The notes below the pieces were generated by a model. The model was not told the origin of the DNA. It did not search any database and saw only the letters and a list, made by a program, of their open reading frames with translations. Source: Bacillota bacterium (GTDB taxonomy: Bacteria > Bacillota > Clostridia > Acetivibrionales > DSM-1351). From it: DNA of 64,000 nucleotides. The stretch is from assembly GCA_023393115.1 (NCBI GenBank), contig JAEWMS010000040.1:1-64000 (forward strand), read 5' to 3'. The translations under genes were made by a program, and so were the position numbers. Positions 7,810-16,488 of this stretch are shown one piece after another. The stretch's first letter is position 1. The number at the start of each line of letters is the position of its first letter.

Positions 7810-9834
7810 ATGGAATATCATATATCAACACAGGGTAATGATCAGGCTAAAGGAACCGCAGATCAGCCCTTCCGTACCATATCACGTGCCGCAGCTCTTG
7901 CCTTACCCGGAGATACTGTTATCGTTCACGCCGGTATATATAGAGAATGGGTCAACCCGGCTAATGGTGGAACTGAGCAACACAGAATTATATACCAATC
8001 AGCAGGAGACGGAGAAGTGGTTATTACGGGGGCAGAACGGATTACTGATTGGAAGGATGAAGGAGGTAATGTCTGGAGTACAGAAGTACCCAATTCATTA
8101 TTTTCCATACGTAACCCATTTGAAGTGGAGTTGAGCGGAGACTGGCTGTTTGACGGAGCGTTCACCGTTCATCTCGGCGATGTATATCTGGATTGCAAAT
8201 CGCTTTACGAATGCGATTCTGTTGATAAGGTACGAAATCCCGAAATTTGGCCTGATGCCAAATATCCTGAGGACTCACTACTCAAATGGCATGCTCAAGT
8301 TGGTACTGCAACAACTAGAATTTGGGCTAATTTTGGTGGAAAAGATCCCCGTAAGGAAAATGTAGAAATCAATGTCCGTCCTTATTGCTTCTGGCCTGAG
8401 AAACCAGGACTTAACTATATAACCGTAAGTGGCTTTACACTTCGTCAAGCATCACCTCAATGGGCGCCTCCCACTGACTATCAGGAAGGTTTGATCGGAC
8501 CTCACTGGAGTAAGGGGTGGATTATTGAAAACAATTTTATCAGTGAATCCAAAAGCGTTGGTATCAGCTTGGGTACTGAAGTCGGAACAGGTCACACAAA
8601 GTGTTCGGACAAGCATATTAAAGGTGGCACTCAGCGTGAGCAGGAGGTTATCTTGCGAGCATTACGCGCTGGGTGGCATAAGGATAGAGTAGGCAGTCAC
8701 ATTGTTCGAGGCAATGTGATCCATGATTGTGAACAGGCAGGCGTTGTGGGACACATGGGTGGTGCCTTCAGCCGCATTTATCAGAACCGTATATACAATA
8801 TTCACCACAAAAGGCTTAGACATGGTGCCGAAGTAGCTGGAATCAAGCTGCATGCCTCCCTGGATACTCAAATAAGTGAAAATTCAATCTATAGCTGTTA
8901 CCGTGCACTTTGGCTTGACTGGCAGGCACAGGGCACTCATATCAGCCGTAATGTATTTTTTGACAACCTTTCTGAGGACTTATTCGTTGAGGTATGCCAT
9001 GGCCCGTATATGGCTGATCATAACCTGTTCCTTTCCCCGATGAATTTCAGAAATATGGCACAGGGTGGAGCGTTTGTCCACAATTTGTTTGCGGGTAGGT
9101 TTGTGGTTCGTTCCGAGATTACCCGTGTTACACCATACCACTTCCCACATGAGACGGCAATGGCCGGGTTTTCCAATATTTCGGGAGGCGACGACAGGTA
9201 CTATAACAATATCTTTTTGAGGGACAGCGATACTAATAACGAACCTGTTCCAATAACCTTTTTCGAACACCTTCCACTAAAACCCAGAAATGAAATTGGC
9301 GATGACGGGAAGACGGTCATGGATGGAGTTCCGGATAATTCCCGCTGCTATTTGCATCCTGTGGGACTGGGTGGGTATAACGAACATCCTGATATAAAAG
9401 ATAAGAAATGGTGGGAATACACTAAAGAAGAACTTGCTGAACTTGGTGATGCCGCAAAGGACTTCTTTATCGGAAATGCAGTTCTTCCGGTTGCAATCAG
9501 CAGTAATTTATATCTTAACAATGCAATTCCCGGGAGCCATGAGACCAATCCGAAGATATATGAGAAGAATGGCATAAAAGTAGAAGTTAATCCTGCGCAA
9601 GGTAAGGTATGTATTCATATCATTGAACCGGAATTAATTCGTGGAGCGTCTCCAAGGTTGGTCACCACCGACCTGCTTGGCAAGACTTATCACGCTGAAA
9701 TGAAGTATGAGGAACCGGATAGCACCCCATATCGTTTTGACTCGGACTTTTTCGGTAAAAGGAGGCCTGATGCAGACGTGACACCCGGTCCCTTTGAATT
9801 GACCGAAAATAATACCATAGAATTTGAACTTTAA
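7810..9834 (+). CDS. Beta-xylosidase, glycoside hydrolase family 120
   Basis: This 674-residue protein has no signal peptide and is a right-handed parallel beta-helix enzyme that should act on xylo-oligosaccharides in the cytoplasm. It matches the GH120 pattern as I remember it from Thermoanaerobacterium XylC: start 'MEYH...G.D...GT...PF.TI..AA', then 'GDTVIVH.G.YREWV', 'GLIGP.WSKGWIIE' and 'AGIKLHA'. The expected nucleophile is Asp370 in LWLDW and the acid/base Glu394 in FVEV; the known pair is 23 residues apart, here 24. The length is near the family's ~640. It stands alone between toxin debris and the eCIS operon with its own terminator, so it is probably an insertion of carbohydrate metabolism, not part of the injection system. 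Confidence 0.85.
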   Translation: MEYHISTQGNDQAKGTADQPFRTISRAAALALPGDTVIVHAGIYREWVNPANGGTEQHRIIYQSAGDGEVVITGAERITDWKDEGGNVWSTEVPNSLFSIRNPFEVELSGDWLFDGAFTVHLGDVYLDCKSLYECDSVDKVRNPEIWPDAKYPEDSLLKWHAQVGTATTRIWANFGGKDPRKENVEINVRPYCFWPEKPGLNYITVSGFTLRQASPQWAPPTDYQEGLIGPHWSKGWIIENNFISESKSVGISLGTEVGTGHTKCSDKHIKGGTQREQEVILRALRAGWHKDRVGSHIVRGNVIHDCEQAGVVGHMGGAFSRIYQNRIYNIHHKRLRHGAEVAGIKLHASLDTQISENSIYSCYRALWLDWQAQGTHISRNVFFDNLSEDLFVEVCHGPYMADHNLFLSPMNFRNMAQGGAFVHNLFAGRFVVRSEITRVTPYHFPHETAMAGFSNISGGDDRYYNNIFLRDSDTNNEPVPITFFEHLPLKPRNEIGDDGKTVMDGVPDNSRCYLHPVGLGGYNEHPDIKDKKWWEYTKEELAELGDAAKDFFIGNAVLPVAISSNLYLNNAIPGSHETNPKIYEKNGIKVEVNPAQGKVCIHIIEPELIRGASPRLVTTDLLGKTYHAEMKYEEPDSTPYRFDSDFFGKRRPDADVTPGPFELTENNTIEFEL

Positions 9835-9847
9835 TTAATAGCAAATT

Positions 9848-9902
9848 AAAAAAGAATTGTCCTCAAGTGTTAGCTTAACATTTGAAGACAATTCTTTTTT
9901 TA
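9848..9902 (+). terminator. Terminator after GH120
   Basis: A long hairpin (AAAGAATTGTC...GACAATTCTTT, with inner TCAA/TTGA and TGTTA/TAACA pairs) is followed by a T run. The A run in front means it could also work on the - strand. Confidence 0.8.
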
Positions 9903-10011
9903 TGTTTTCTTGTTTTCGGTTGTTAAACGTTACCTGTTTTTACCATAGTATGTGAGAAAGCAATTAAAACCAATATAAAGCTGAAAATAATCATATAAAG
10001 GAGAAGCCGGT

Positions 10012-10218
10012 ATGGAGCAATTAAAAAGCGTTATTGATATGCTGAAAAAAGTAAATTCAAAAAACAGTTCGGTTCTGGACTCATGCAAAGAAGATAAATT
10101 ACAGCAGGATATGGAGTATGAATACCTCTTTAAGGAGTACTGGACAGCTGATCTCAGAATAAAGAACATCATTATACTTTTAGAGGCTATTGAAAAGGAA
10201 TTGGAAGCAGTCAGTTGA
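10012..10218 (+). CDS. Small helical protein at the head of the eCIS cluster
   Basis: The 68-residue product has a strong ribosome site (AAAGGAGAAG). It is predicted to be almost entirely helical and charged, with one Cys, and ends in a heptad-like 'IIILLEAIEKELEAV' helix. I do not recognise the family. It lies 237 bases before the AAA+ ATPase on the same strand and after the GH120 terminator, so it may be the first gene of the particle operon or a small regulator. Confidence 0.55.
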   Translation: MEQLKSVIDMLKKVNSKNSSVLDSCKEDKLQQDMEYEYLFKEYWTADLRIKNIIILLEAIEKELEAVS

Positions 10219-10303
10219 TTAAAGATCAAAAAATAAAAAAATTCAAAAAAAATATTAAATTTTAGTTGTAAATCAGTCCATAAATTTACCTTATATAGTG
10301 TAA

Positions 10304-10367
10304 TGGGAAAAACACAATATATTGAGTTTTTTCTATCTCAGAATTCAAGATGTATTGTATTTTCCCA
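10304..10367 (+). repeat. Imperfect inverted repeat in the leader of the eCIS operon
   Basis: The arm at 10304-10319 (TGGGAAAAACACAATA) faces TATTGTATTTTCCCA at 10353-10367 across 33 nt. The 10219-10455 gap is otherwise AT-rich with no gene. The repeat could be an operator, or a structured leader of the long operon; no clear -10/-35 pair stands out. Confidence 0.4.
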
Positions 10368-10455
10368 AAAAATATTATGTACATAGCTTCTGGAAAAGTG
10401 TCACTACAAAAAAGTGTCATATAAATATTCCGCTGAAATAAAAGGGTAGGTCCAA

Positions 10456-12717
10456 ATGAGAATTACAGAAAACTACTTTACTAAAAAAGCAGGTAAAGCT
10501 CTTGATAATATAGAGACTGAGACTGTTAAACCATATGCCTCAAGTATGGAATACATAGAAGAGGAATTGAAACTGTTGGATTTGAAGCTGATATTACATT
10601 TGCAGCTCAGTATTGAGACAGGAACATTATACTCAACTACTCAGGGACTTATATCTGCTGAAGAAATATTTATTTTGCTTGATGGTTATGACAAATACGG
10701 CAGTGACAAGGAACAGTTAGAGAAGCAAATACTGCAAATGGACAGACAGATTGCCGAAAGACTCGATATGGGAAGAAAGCAGGGAATAAACTATTCTCTC
10801 CAGAGACTTACTGATTTATATGGTTTAGGACCCTTCGAGAAATTTTGCATAATAGCCTGTCTGGCACCTGAGATCAACCCGAAATACCAGATAATTTACG
10901 GTTACTTACAGAATGACATTTATCAACTAAAACCCAACATTGATCTTCTGGCAAGAATATTTCCCCTTAAGGATTATGAAAAAAATCTGGTCAGAATTGT
11001 ATTTGACATTCAGGCCCCATTAACCAAATACATTATGGAGCAAAAAGAAGAGCTGACAGACTGCTGTATACCCGTGATAACCAGGCATCTGAAGCTGGAT
11101 GATTTGGTTGTTAACTATCTGTTTGATATAAAGGTATTAGATGCTCAACTGGCGCAGGTGGCAGAACTCCTTCAACCCGACGATTGGATACAGGAGGACA
11201 CACCTTACCATCCGGAAGAAAATATGGAAATACCCTTAAGTGACAGGGTTTCCCGGTTTGTTGATTATTACAGAGATACAGGCAGGGATAAGCTTAACAA
11301 AGTGTTTTATTTCTATGGACCAAAAGGTGTGGGTAAAACCGAGCAGGTTAATACTATATGCCGCCGTCTTGGGTTACCTCTGATTATAGTGGACATGGAG
11401 CGAATGCTCCTAGCTGACTCATTCGAGGAATTAATAAGGCGGATAGAGCGCCAGGCCAGGATTATCAATGCTGCTCTTTGTTTGAAAAACACTAACTTAC
11501 TGTTGAAAGATGCTGTCTTACATGGAAAACTCGACAGTCTTCTGTATTTATTGCAAACTTCAATATCCTTAACATTTATTCTTGGACAATCTGAATGGAA
11601 TCCTGCAGATACAAACTATGACTTTACTTTTATAAAGGCTGAGTTTCCCCACCCTACGGGTACAGAAAGAAAGAAAATCTGGGAGCAGCATAGCGGACAA
11701 TATAGCCTGGATAATAGTGTAGATCTGGACAAACTCTCTGAAAACTTTAGATTTACTCAAGGTCAGATAAAGACCGCACTCAAGCTCGGAGAAAGCAGGT
11801 CTGTATGGAATAGGCCTGAAAGCGGCTTGATAGCAAACGATGACCTATATAGTTCCTGTTATGCACAATCCAACAAAAAGCTGGGGAAACTGGCAGCCAG
11901 AATCAAGGCACTTTGTACAATGAAAATGCTTGTGCTGCCTGAGGAGCAAATGGAACAGATGCAGGAAATATGCAACCAGGTTAAATACCGCTCATTGGTA
12001 TATGAAAAATGGGGCTTCGAGAAAAGACTATCCCTTGGAAAGGGTTTGAATATTCTTTTTTCAGGTCCTCCAGGCAGCGGAAAAACAATGGCAGCCGAAG
12101 TAATTGCAAATGAAATTGGCCTTGAAATATACAAAATCGATGTGTCTCAGGTGGTCAGCAAATATATTGGTGAAACCGAGAAAAATCTGGAGGAAGTCTT
12201 TACTGAAGCCGAAACCTCAAACGCCATACTTTTTTTTGATGAGGCCGACGCTCTTTTTGGGAAACGATCTGAAGTAAAGGATGCTCACGACAGATATGCA
12301 AATGTGGAAATAGGTTATTTGCTTCAAAGGATGGAAGAGTACGATGGAATTGTCATTCTGGCCACAAACTTAAATCAAAATATAGATGAAGCGTTCCTTA
12401 GAAGACTGCATTTCAATGTTACCTTCCCGTTCCCTGACAAGGAACAGAGGAAGCAAATATGGAAGGGTATCTTCCCGGCAGGTGCACCGGTAGACGAAAA
12501 TTTGGACTATGAATTTTTGGCTGAGAAATTTGTACTGGCAGGAGGAAATATTAAGAATATAGCTTTAAATGCGGCTTTTTATGCGGCCCATTCATCCTGC
12601 AGCATAAGCATTAAGCAAATAATGCAGGCTGCAAAAAGGGAATACAAAAAACTGGGCAAGACATTTTTAATGTCTGATTATGCCCCATATTATCAACTTA
12701 TTGAGGTGAAGAAATAA
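10456..12717 (+). CDS. AAA+ ATPase of the contractile injection system (Afp15/Pvc15 type)
   Basis: The 753-residue protein carries two P-loop regions. The first (GPKGVGKT, residues ~288-295) lacks an evident Walker B acid pair and looks degenerate. The second is complete: GPPGSGKT at 537-544, ILFFDEADALFG at ~592-603, a sensor 'VILATN' and 'FLRR'. This two-part form with a large N-terminal helical region is typical of the ATPases conserved in eCIS clusters, thought to act in particle assembly. It overlaps the next gene by one base (TAATG). Here the ATPase and terminator genes come first, whereas Afp/PVC loci place them last. Confidence 0.88.
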   Translation: MRITENYFTKKAGKALDNIETETVKPYASSMEYIEEELKLLDLKLILHLQLSIETGTLYSTTQGLISAEEIFILLDGYDKYGSDKEQLEKQILQMDRQIAERLDMGRKQGINYSLQRLTDLYGLGPFEKFCIIACLAPEINPKYQIIYGYLQNDIYQLKPNIDLLARIFPLKDYEKNLVRIVFDIQAPLTKYIMEQKEELTDCCIPVITRHLKLDDLVVNYLFDIKVLDAQLAQVAELLQPDDWIQEDTPYHPEENMEIPLSDRVSRFVDYYRDTGRDKLNKVFYFYGPKGVGKTEQVNTICRRLGLPLIIVDMERMLLADSFEELIRRIERQARIINAALCLKNTNLLLKDAVLHGKLDSLLYLLQTSISLTFILGQSEWNPADTNYDFTFIKAEFPHPTGTERKKIWEQHSGQYSLDNSVDLDKLSENFRFTQGQIKTALKLGESRSVWNRPESGLIANDDLYSSCYAQSNKKLGKLAARIKALCTMKMLVLPEEQMEQMQEICNQVKYRSLVYEKWGFEKRLSLGKGLNILFSGPPGSGKTMAAEVIANEIGLEIYKIDVSQVVSKYIGETEKNLEEVFTEAETSNAILFFDEADALFGKRSEVKDAHDRYANVEIGYLLQRMEEYDGIVILATNLNQNIDEAFLRRLHFNVTFPFPDKEQRKQIWKGIFPAGAPVDENLDYEFLAEKFVLAGGNIKNIALNAAFYAAHSSCSISIKQIMQAAKREYKKLGKTFLMSDYAPYYQLIEVKK

Positions 12718-13298
12718 TGGCTGTGGAATCACGTACAGTAATCAGAGATGTCAGTGCAAGCCTAAAAGCCCTGATTAAGGCGAATGTGCCTGAACTAATG
12801 GATGACAGCTATATCAGCTTTGGCTCTCCAAGCGATATAGATTCATCAAATATCAATTTATCAATGTGCTTATATTACCTTACTGAGAGTCCCAGTATGA
12901 GAAACAGTGAAAAAGAAGCTGTGGGAGATACCGACAGGTTTTACAGTCCACCTGCATACCTGGATCTTTACTACTTAATGACGCCCTATGCAAAGGATAG
13001 GGATACGGAACTGCTCATACTTGGAAAGCTATTTCAGCTGTTTCACGAACACGCAGTTCTCAGCGGAGATGATCTGAAAGGAAATCTTGCAGCCTGTGGC
13101 AACGAGAAAATAAGAATATCCTATAATAATTTATCCTTGCAGGATATTAAGCAATTATGGGAGGTGTTTCCGGGAAAGCCGGCTAAGCTTAGCTTATCCT
13201 ATCTGGTTTCTCCGGTAAGACTGCCTTCTGAAAAAATCTTTACAATACCAAGAGTTCTTGAAAAAGATCTCAGTGTTCATAGAATACACAGAATATAA
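12717..13298 (+). CDS. DUF4255 protein, tube/sheath terminator (Pvc16/Afp16 type)
   Basis: The 193-residue protein begins 'VIRDVSASLKALIKANVPEL' and has the family pattern 'NLSMCLYYLTESPSMRN' followed by 'PAYLDLYYLMTPYA' and a C-terminal 'LSLSYLVSPVRL'. Afp16-type proteins cap the tube end away from the baseplate and stop sheath growth, setting the particle length together with a tape measure. Its start overlaps the stop of the ATPase gene, which supports co-translation. A 65-base gap with a fresh ribosome site precedes the sheath gene. Confidence 0.86.
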   Translation: MAVESRTVIRDVSASLKALIKANVPELMDDSYISFGSPSDIDSSNINLSMCLYYLTESPSMRNSEKEAVGDTDRFYSPPAYLDLYYLMTPYAKDRDTELLILGKLFQLFHEHAVLSGDDLKGNLAACGNEKIRISYNNLSLQDIKQLWEVFPGKPAKLSLSYLVSPVRLPSEKIFTIPRVLEKDLSVHRIHRI

Positions 13299-13363
13299 GT
13301 TTTATAGGTTCTGAAATAAAAAAACGGGACCATAAAAATCAGTTATAACAAGGAGGACTTGAA

Positions 13364-14908
13364 ATGCCAAATTATTTATCACCAGGGGTTTATGTAGAGG
13401 AAGTTTCCAGCGGAGTAAAGCCGATAGCCGGTGTAGGAACCGCAGTTGGTGCTTTTATCGGAATTGCAGAAAGAGGCGTAATCGGCAAAGCGGTATTGGT
13501 AACAAATTGGAGCCAGTACGTTAATGAGTTTGGGGGTTTTTTACCGAATGCTTACCTTGCATATGCAGTTTACAATTTCTTTGCTGAAGGAGGTACATCC
13601 TGCTATGTAGTAAGAGCTGCTTCACCAGATGCAAAAAATGCGGTTGCGGTAGTAAATGATACAACAGGTGAGCCCCTTCTGGAAATAAGTGCCCGTTCGG
13701 AAGGCGACTGGGGCAACAGACTTTCCTTTACGATTGAGGAGTCATCAAATGGGCAGACATCTGGATTTAAGCTGACTATCAAGTATAGTGAACTCTCTTC
13801 TTTCAGCGATGAGTATGTTGGTGAAGAGAAAGAGGGCGAGATAGTTGAAATCTTCGACAATTTACTAATATTCAATTGCGAAGAAAAGATCAATGATGTT
13901 TCATCATTTGTTAAAGTAACACCATTGGTTGACCTTCAGGTTTTGGATAACCGTGATAAGAAGCCACAATTTACTGAGAAGGACGATTCGATAGAGCTTG
14001 ATAATGGAATTAACGGTATATCTATGGTTGAGTATCTTGATCCAACTAAAAAACAAGTAGGAATACATGCATTTGATATCATTGATGATATCAATATTAT
14101 GGCCGCTCCAGATATAGCAGACTTGACCGGAAGCCGTAACATTATTCTCGAAATGCTCAATTATTGTAGATTGAGAAAGGATTGCTTCTTCGTAGCCGAT
14201 CCTCCTCATGGCTTATCACCACAAGATGTTAAGAACTTTAAAGAGGGTGCAGGAATATATGCTGGTAATGCCTTCAATAGTTCTTATGGTGCACTGTATT
14301 ATCCATGGGTATTCATCAATGATCCACTGACAGGAAAGAAGAAGCTTATTCCACCATCAGGGTCAGTAGTTGGTACCTATGCCTATGTTGATTCGTCAAG
14401 GGGAGTTCACAAAGCTCCGGCAGGAACCACAGACGGTTACCTTGACACAGTTGTTGGAGTAGAGAAAATTGTTACAAAGGGTGAACAGGAACTTCTAAAC
14501 CCTATTGGAATAAATGTAATCCGCTCTCTTCCAGAAGGTATTTGCATCTGGGGAGCAAGAACCCTTTCTTCCGATGCTGAATGGAGATACATAAACATCA
14601 GACGTTTAATGATGTATATAGAAGAATCAGTTGACAAGGGAAGCCAGTGGGTAGTCTTCGAACCCAACGAACCGTCACTTTGGGGCAAAGTAAAGAGAAA
14701 TCTTTCAGCGTTCCTGACAAGAGTGTGGAGAGATGGTGCTTTATATGGGTCTACACCTGAAGAGGCATTCTTTGTTAAGGTGGATGAGGAAAACAATCCT
14801 CCTGCCGTAAGAGATGCAGGACAACTTGTAATTGAAGTTGGTATAGCTCCAGTTAAACCTGCAGAGTTTGTAATAATCAAAGTCAGCCAAAAGACGCTGA
14901 CAAAATAA
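13364..14908 (+). CDS. Contractile tail sheath protein
   Basis: The 514-residue protein starts with the sheath hallmark 'SPGVYVEEVSSG.KPI.GVGTAVGAFIG' and contains the C-terminal core 'WGARTLS', 'WRYINIRRL.MYIEESV' and 'VIKVSQKTL'. The sheath contracts to drive the inner tube through the target envelope. The locus has only one sheath gene, unlike Afp and PVC with three. The ribosome site AAGGAGG is ideal. The tube gene follows after 21 bases. Confidence 0.95.
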   Translation: MPNYLSPGVYVEEVSSGVKPIAGVGTAVGAFIGIAERGVIGKAVLVTNWSQYVNEFGGFLPNAYLAYAVYNFFAEGGTSCYVVRAASPDAKNAVAVVNDTTGEPLLEISARSEGDWGNRLSFTIEESSNGQTSGFKLTIKYSELSSFSDEYVGEEKEGEIVEIFDNLLIFNCEEKINDVSSFVKVTPLVDLQVLDNRDKKPQFTEKDDSIELDNGINGISMVEYLDPTKKQVGIHAFDIIDDINIMAAPDIADLTGSRNIILEMLNYCRLRKDCFFVADPPHGLSPQDVKNFKEGAGIYAGNAFNSSYGALYYPWVFINDPLTGKKKLIPPSGSVVGTYAYVDSSRGVHKAPAGTTDGYLDTVVGVEKIVTKGEQELLNPIGINVIRSLPEGICIWGARTLSSDAEWRYINIRRLMMYIEESVDKGSQWVVFEPNEPSLWGKVKRNLSAFLTRVWRDGALYGSTPEEAFFVKVDEENNPPAVRDAGQLVIEVGIAPVKPAEFVIIKVSQKTLTK

Positions 14909-14929
14909 CGACAGAGAGGAGATTAAACA

Positions 14930-15373
14930 ATGGCTACAGGTAAAAGAATTGATCCATACAGAAATTTTAGATTCAGAGTTGTTATAGATGGCATACAAAT
15001 AGCAGCCTTTTCTGATGCTACTATTCCAGATGTATCAACAGAAGCTGTTGAATACAGGGAGGGTACCGATGCTCCTAATTCAAGGAAATTGTCCGGCCTT
15101 ACCAAATTCGGTAATGTCACACTTAAAAGGGGTCTTACCGATTCAATGGAATTATATAACTGGCGTAAAGCGGTTGTACAGAAGGGCGCTCTCAATAACA
15201 GGAAGAGTTTATCCATTATTCTGGTGGATGAAGAAGGAAATGAAAAAGCTCAATGGGATATAGTTGAGGCATGGCCTATAAAATACGATGTCAGCGCATT
15301 GAGTGCAAAAGGTAATGAAGTCAGTGTCGAATCAATAGAAATGGCACATGAAGGAGTTACAAGAGTTAAATAA
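14930..15373 (+). CDS. Tail tube protein (gp19/Afp1 type)
   Basis: The 147-residue protein has the T4 gp19-like tube fold pattern: 'DPYRNFRFRVVIDG...AAFSDATIPDVSTE', 'KFGNVTLKRGLTDS..LYNW' and 'AWPIKYD...AKGNEVSVESIEMAHEG'. It would form the stacked hexameric rings of the inner tube. A large palindrome (15506-15668) separates it from the rest of the operon, which may lower downstream expression relative to tube and sheath, both needed in high copy. Confidence 0.93.
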   Translation: MATGKRIDPYRNFRFRVVIDGIQIAAFSDATIPDVSTEAVEYREGTDAPNSRKLSGLTKFGNVTLKRGLTDSMELYNWRKAVVQKGALNNRKSLSIILVDEEGNEKAQWDIVEAWPIKYDVSALSAKGNEVSVESIEMAHEGVTRVK

Positions 15374-15505
15374 GACATGGATGTTTTTTTGAGAAGTTTT
15401 TCTTAAGGAGCATTTTATGGAGGATATTGAAATGATAACATCCTTTCAAAAATTATAGAAATAGGGTATCAGGTCATATTCAATAGTCGTTCATCAGGCT
15501 TCTCG

Positions 15506-15668
15506 AAGAGCATGTTTAGTATCTCATTGCACCCGTCATTTCGGTGGATTTTGCGCCATGCTGCGTTAAATTTTCTTGTAATAAACAAATTATTCCTACG
15601 AAAATTCGCCTTGCCTAACACAAAATCCGCCAAAATGCCAAGCACAAGCAGATACTAAGCAAGCTCTT
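15506..15668 (+). repeat. Long imperfect palindrome inside the eCIS operon
   Basis: The two ~70-nt halves are imperfect reverse complements. The outer arms read AAGAGCATGTTTAGTATC and GATACTAAGCAAGCTCTT; inner matches include GGATTTTG/CAAAATCC, ATTTTC/GAAAAT and AATAA/TTATT. As RNA it would fold into one very long hairpin. The whole 15374-15806 gap has no gene apart from a 13-codon frame at 15417. It could be a MITE- or REP-like insertion, or a processing/attenuation site. Confidence 0.75.
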
Positions 15669-15806
15669 ACCCCCCCTAAAAAAGAAAAGCTTGGTTCAAA
15701 AGTTTTGCGGCCCTCCAGTTCAACCCATGGAGGGCACTGCAAAATATCTGTAATGGATTACATCCCATGTATAAATGGATTTTTACTAAAAGTGAGGTTA
15801 AGAAAA

Positions 15807-16175
15807 ATGGATTTTTTACAGACAGAATTTAATTTTACTCTGCCAAAAGGATATGTAGATGAAACCGGTACGGTACATAAACAGGGAATTATGAGACTGG
15901 CCACAGCAGCTGACGAGATTATGCCCCTGCGAGATGCAAGAGTGCAGCAAAATCCGGCATATCTGACCATTATACTGCTTTCGAGAGTTGTAACAAGTCT
16001 TGGAACACTGAAAATGATTACACCAAGGGTGATTGAGGAACTGTATACCTCTGATTTTTCATACTTGCAGGAGTTATATAACAGAATTAACCAGAACGGT
16101 GCAAATATTATAAAAACAAAATGTCCCAAATGTGATCATAGCTTTGAAGTTGAGGCTGAGAGGCTGGGGGAATAG
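15807..16175 (+). CDS. Phage-tail-assembly-like protein with zinc-ribbon end
   Basis: The 122-residue protein starts at the ATG behind GTGAGGTTAAG; longer in-frame starts upstream lie in non-conserved sequence. It reads 'FNFTLPKGYVDE.G..HK.G.MRLATAADEI.PL.D.RV..NPAYL' and 'LSRVVTSLG', as in tail assembly proteins sited between tube genes of eCIS and related phage-tail-like clusters. The end carries a CPKC motif that may bind zinc with another protein. The gene stops at TAG within a GGGGGAATAG tract, followed at once by a hairpin and an overlapping -1 frame coding for a DUF6760-like segment, recalling the G/GT frameshift of tail chaperones. Confidence 0.75.
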   Translation: MDFLQTEFNFTLPKGYVDETGTVHKQGIMRLATAADEIMPLRDARVQQNPAYLTIILLSRVVTSLGTLKMITPRVIEELYTSDFSYLQELYNRINQNGANIIKTKCPKCDHSFEVEAERLGE

Positions 16176-16213
16176 CCGGCTACCCTCTCGACCGCCTCTA
16201 CGAGGAGGTAGCC
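16166..16213 (+). promoter_or_regulatory. Possible -1 frameshift site with stimulatory hairpin
   Basis: At the end of the assembly gene the zero frame reads CTG GGG GAA TAG. Five bases after the GAA codon a 7-bp stem begins (GGCTACC 16178-16184 with GGTAGCC 16207-16213, plus an inner CTC/GAG). The geometry suits -1 frameshifting into the DUF6760 frame. The heptamer G GGG GAA is not a perfect X XXY YYZ site. A TTTTT run after the stem would also let it act as an attenuator. Confidence 0.4.
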
Positions 16214-16360
16214 TTTTTGTCCTATTACCTGCACTGGGACTATAAAACGGTAATGGGTCTGGAACACTTTGAGAGAGGACGCTGGTGCAAGGAAGTCAGC
16301 CAAATTAACAATAAACTCAATGGAGATGAGTCAGAAAATGATTTCTTTGAGGTCGAGTAA
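16172..16360 (+). CDS. DUF6760-like small tail-cluster protein, unusual start or frameshift product
   Basis: The frame encodes 'AGYPLDRLYEEVAFLSYYLHW' (given in part), then 'GLEHFERGRW' and 'EVSQIN', ending in an acidic tail. This pattern is the small DUF6760 family found next to tail assembly genes in eCIS and related clusters. The frame has no ATG, GTG or TTG before the conserved part. Either an ATA at 16172 is used, or ribosomes slip by -1 from the upstream gene at GGGGGAA, fusing it to the 122-residue protein. The short overlap with that gene is 4 bases. The feature is shown from the ATA as a convention. Confidence 0.65.
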   Translation: MAGYPLDRLYEEVAFLSYYLHWDYKTVMGLEHFERGRWCKEVSQINNKLNGDESENDFFEVE

Positions 16361-16381
16361 TGAGTATATCAAATTTTCTTG

Positions 16382-16482
16382 GAATATAGGAATTTATATC
16401 TTTTGAAAAAGGGGTAAAGTACCTGAAAAATTGGGGTTGAAGGTGTACACTAAAAAATACCAATTATAGAATTCCTATATTC
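16382..16482 (+). repeat. 101-bp segment with 13-bp terminal inverted repeats
   Basis: GAATATAGGAATT at 16382-16394 is the exact reverse complement of AATTCCTATATTC at 16470-16482. The inside has no open frame. It resembles a tiny MITE or a large hairpin. No flanking target duplication is evident. Confidence 0.6.
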
Positions 16483-16488
16483 GGGGTT

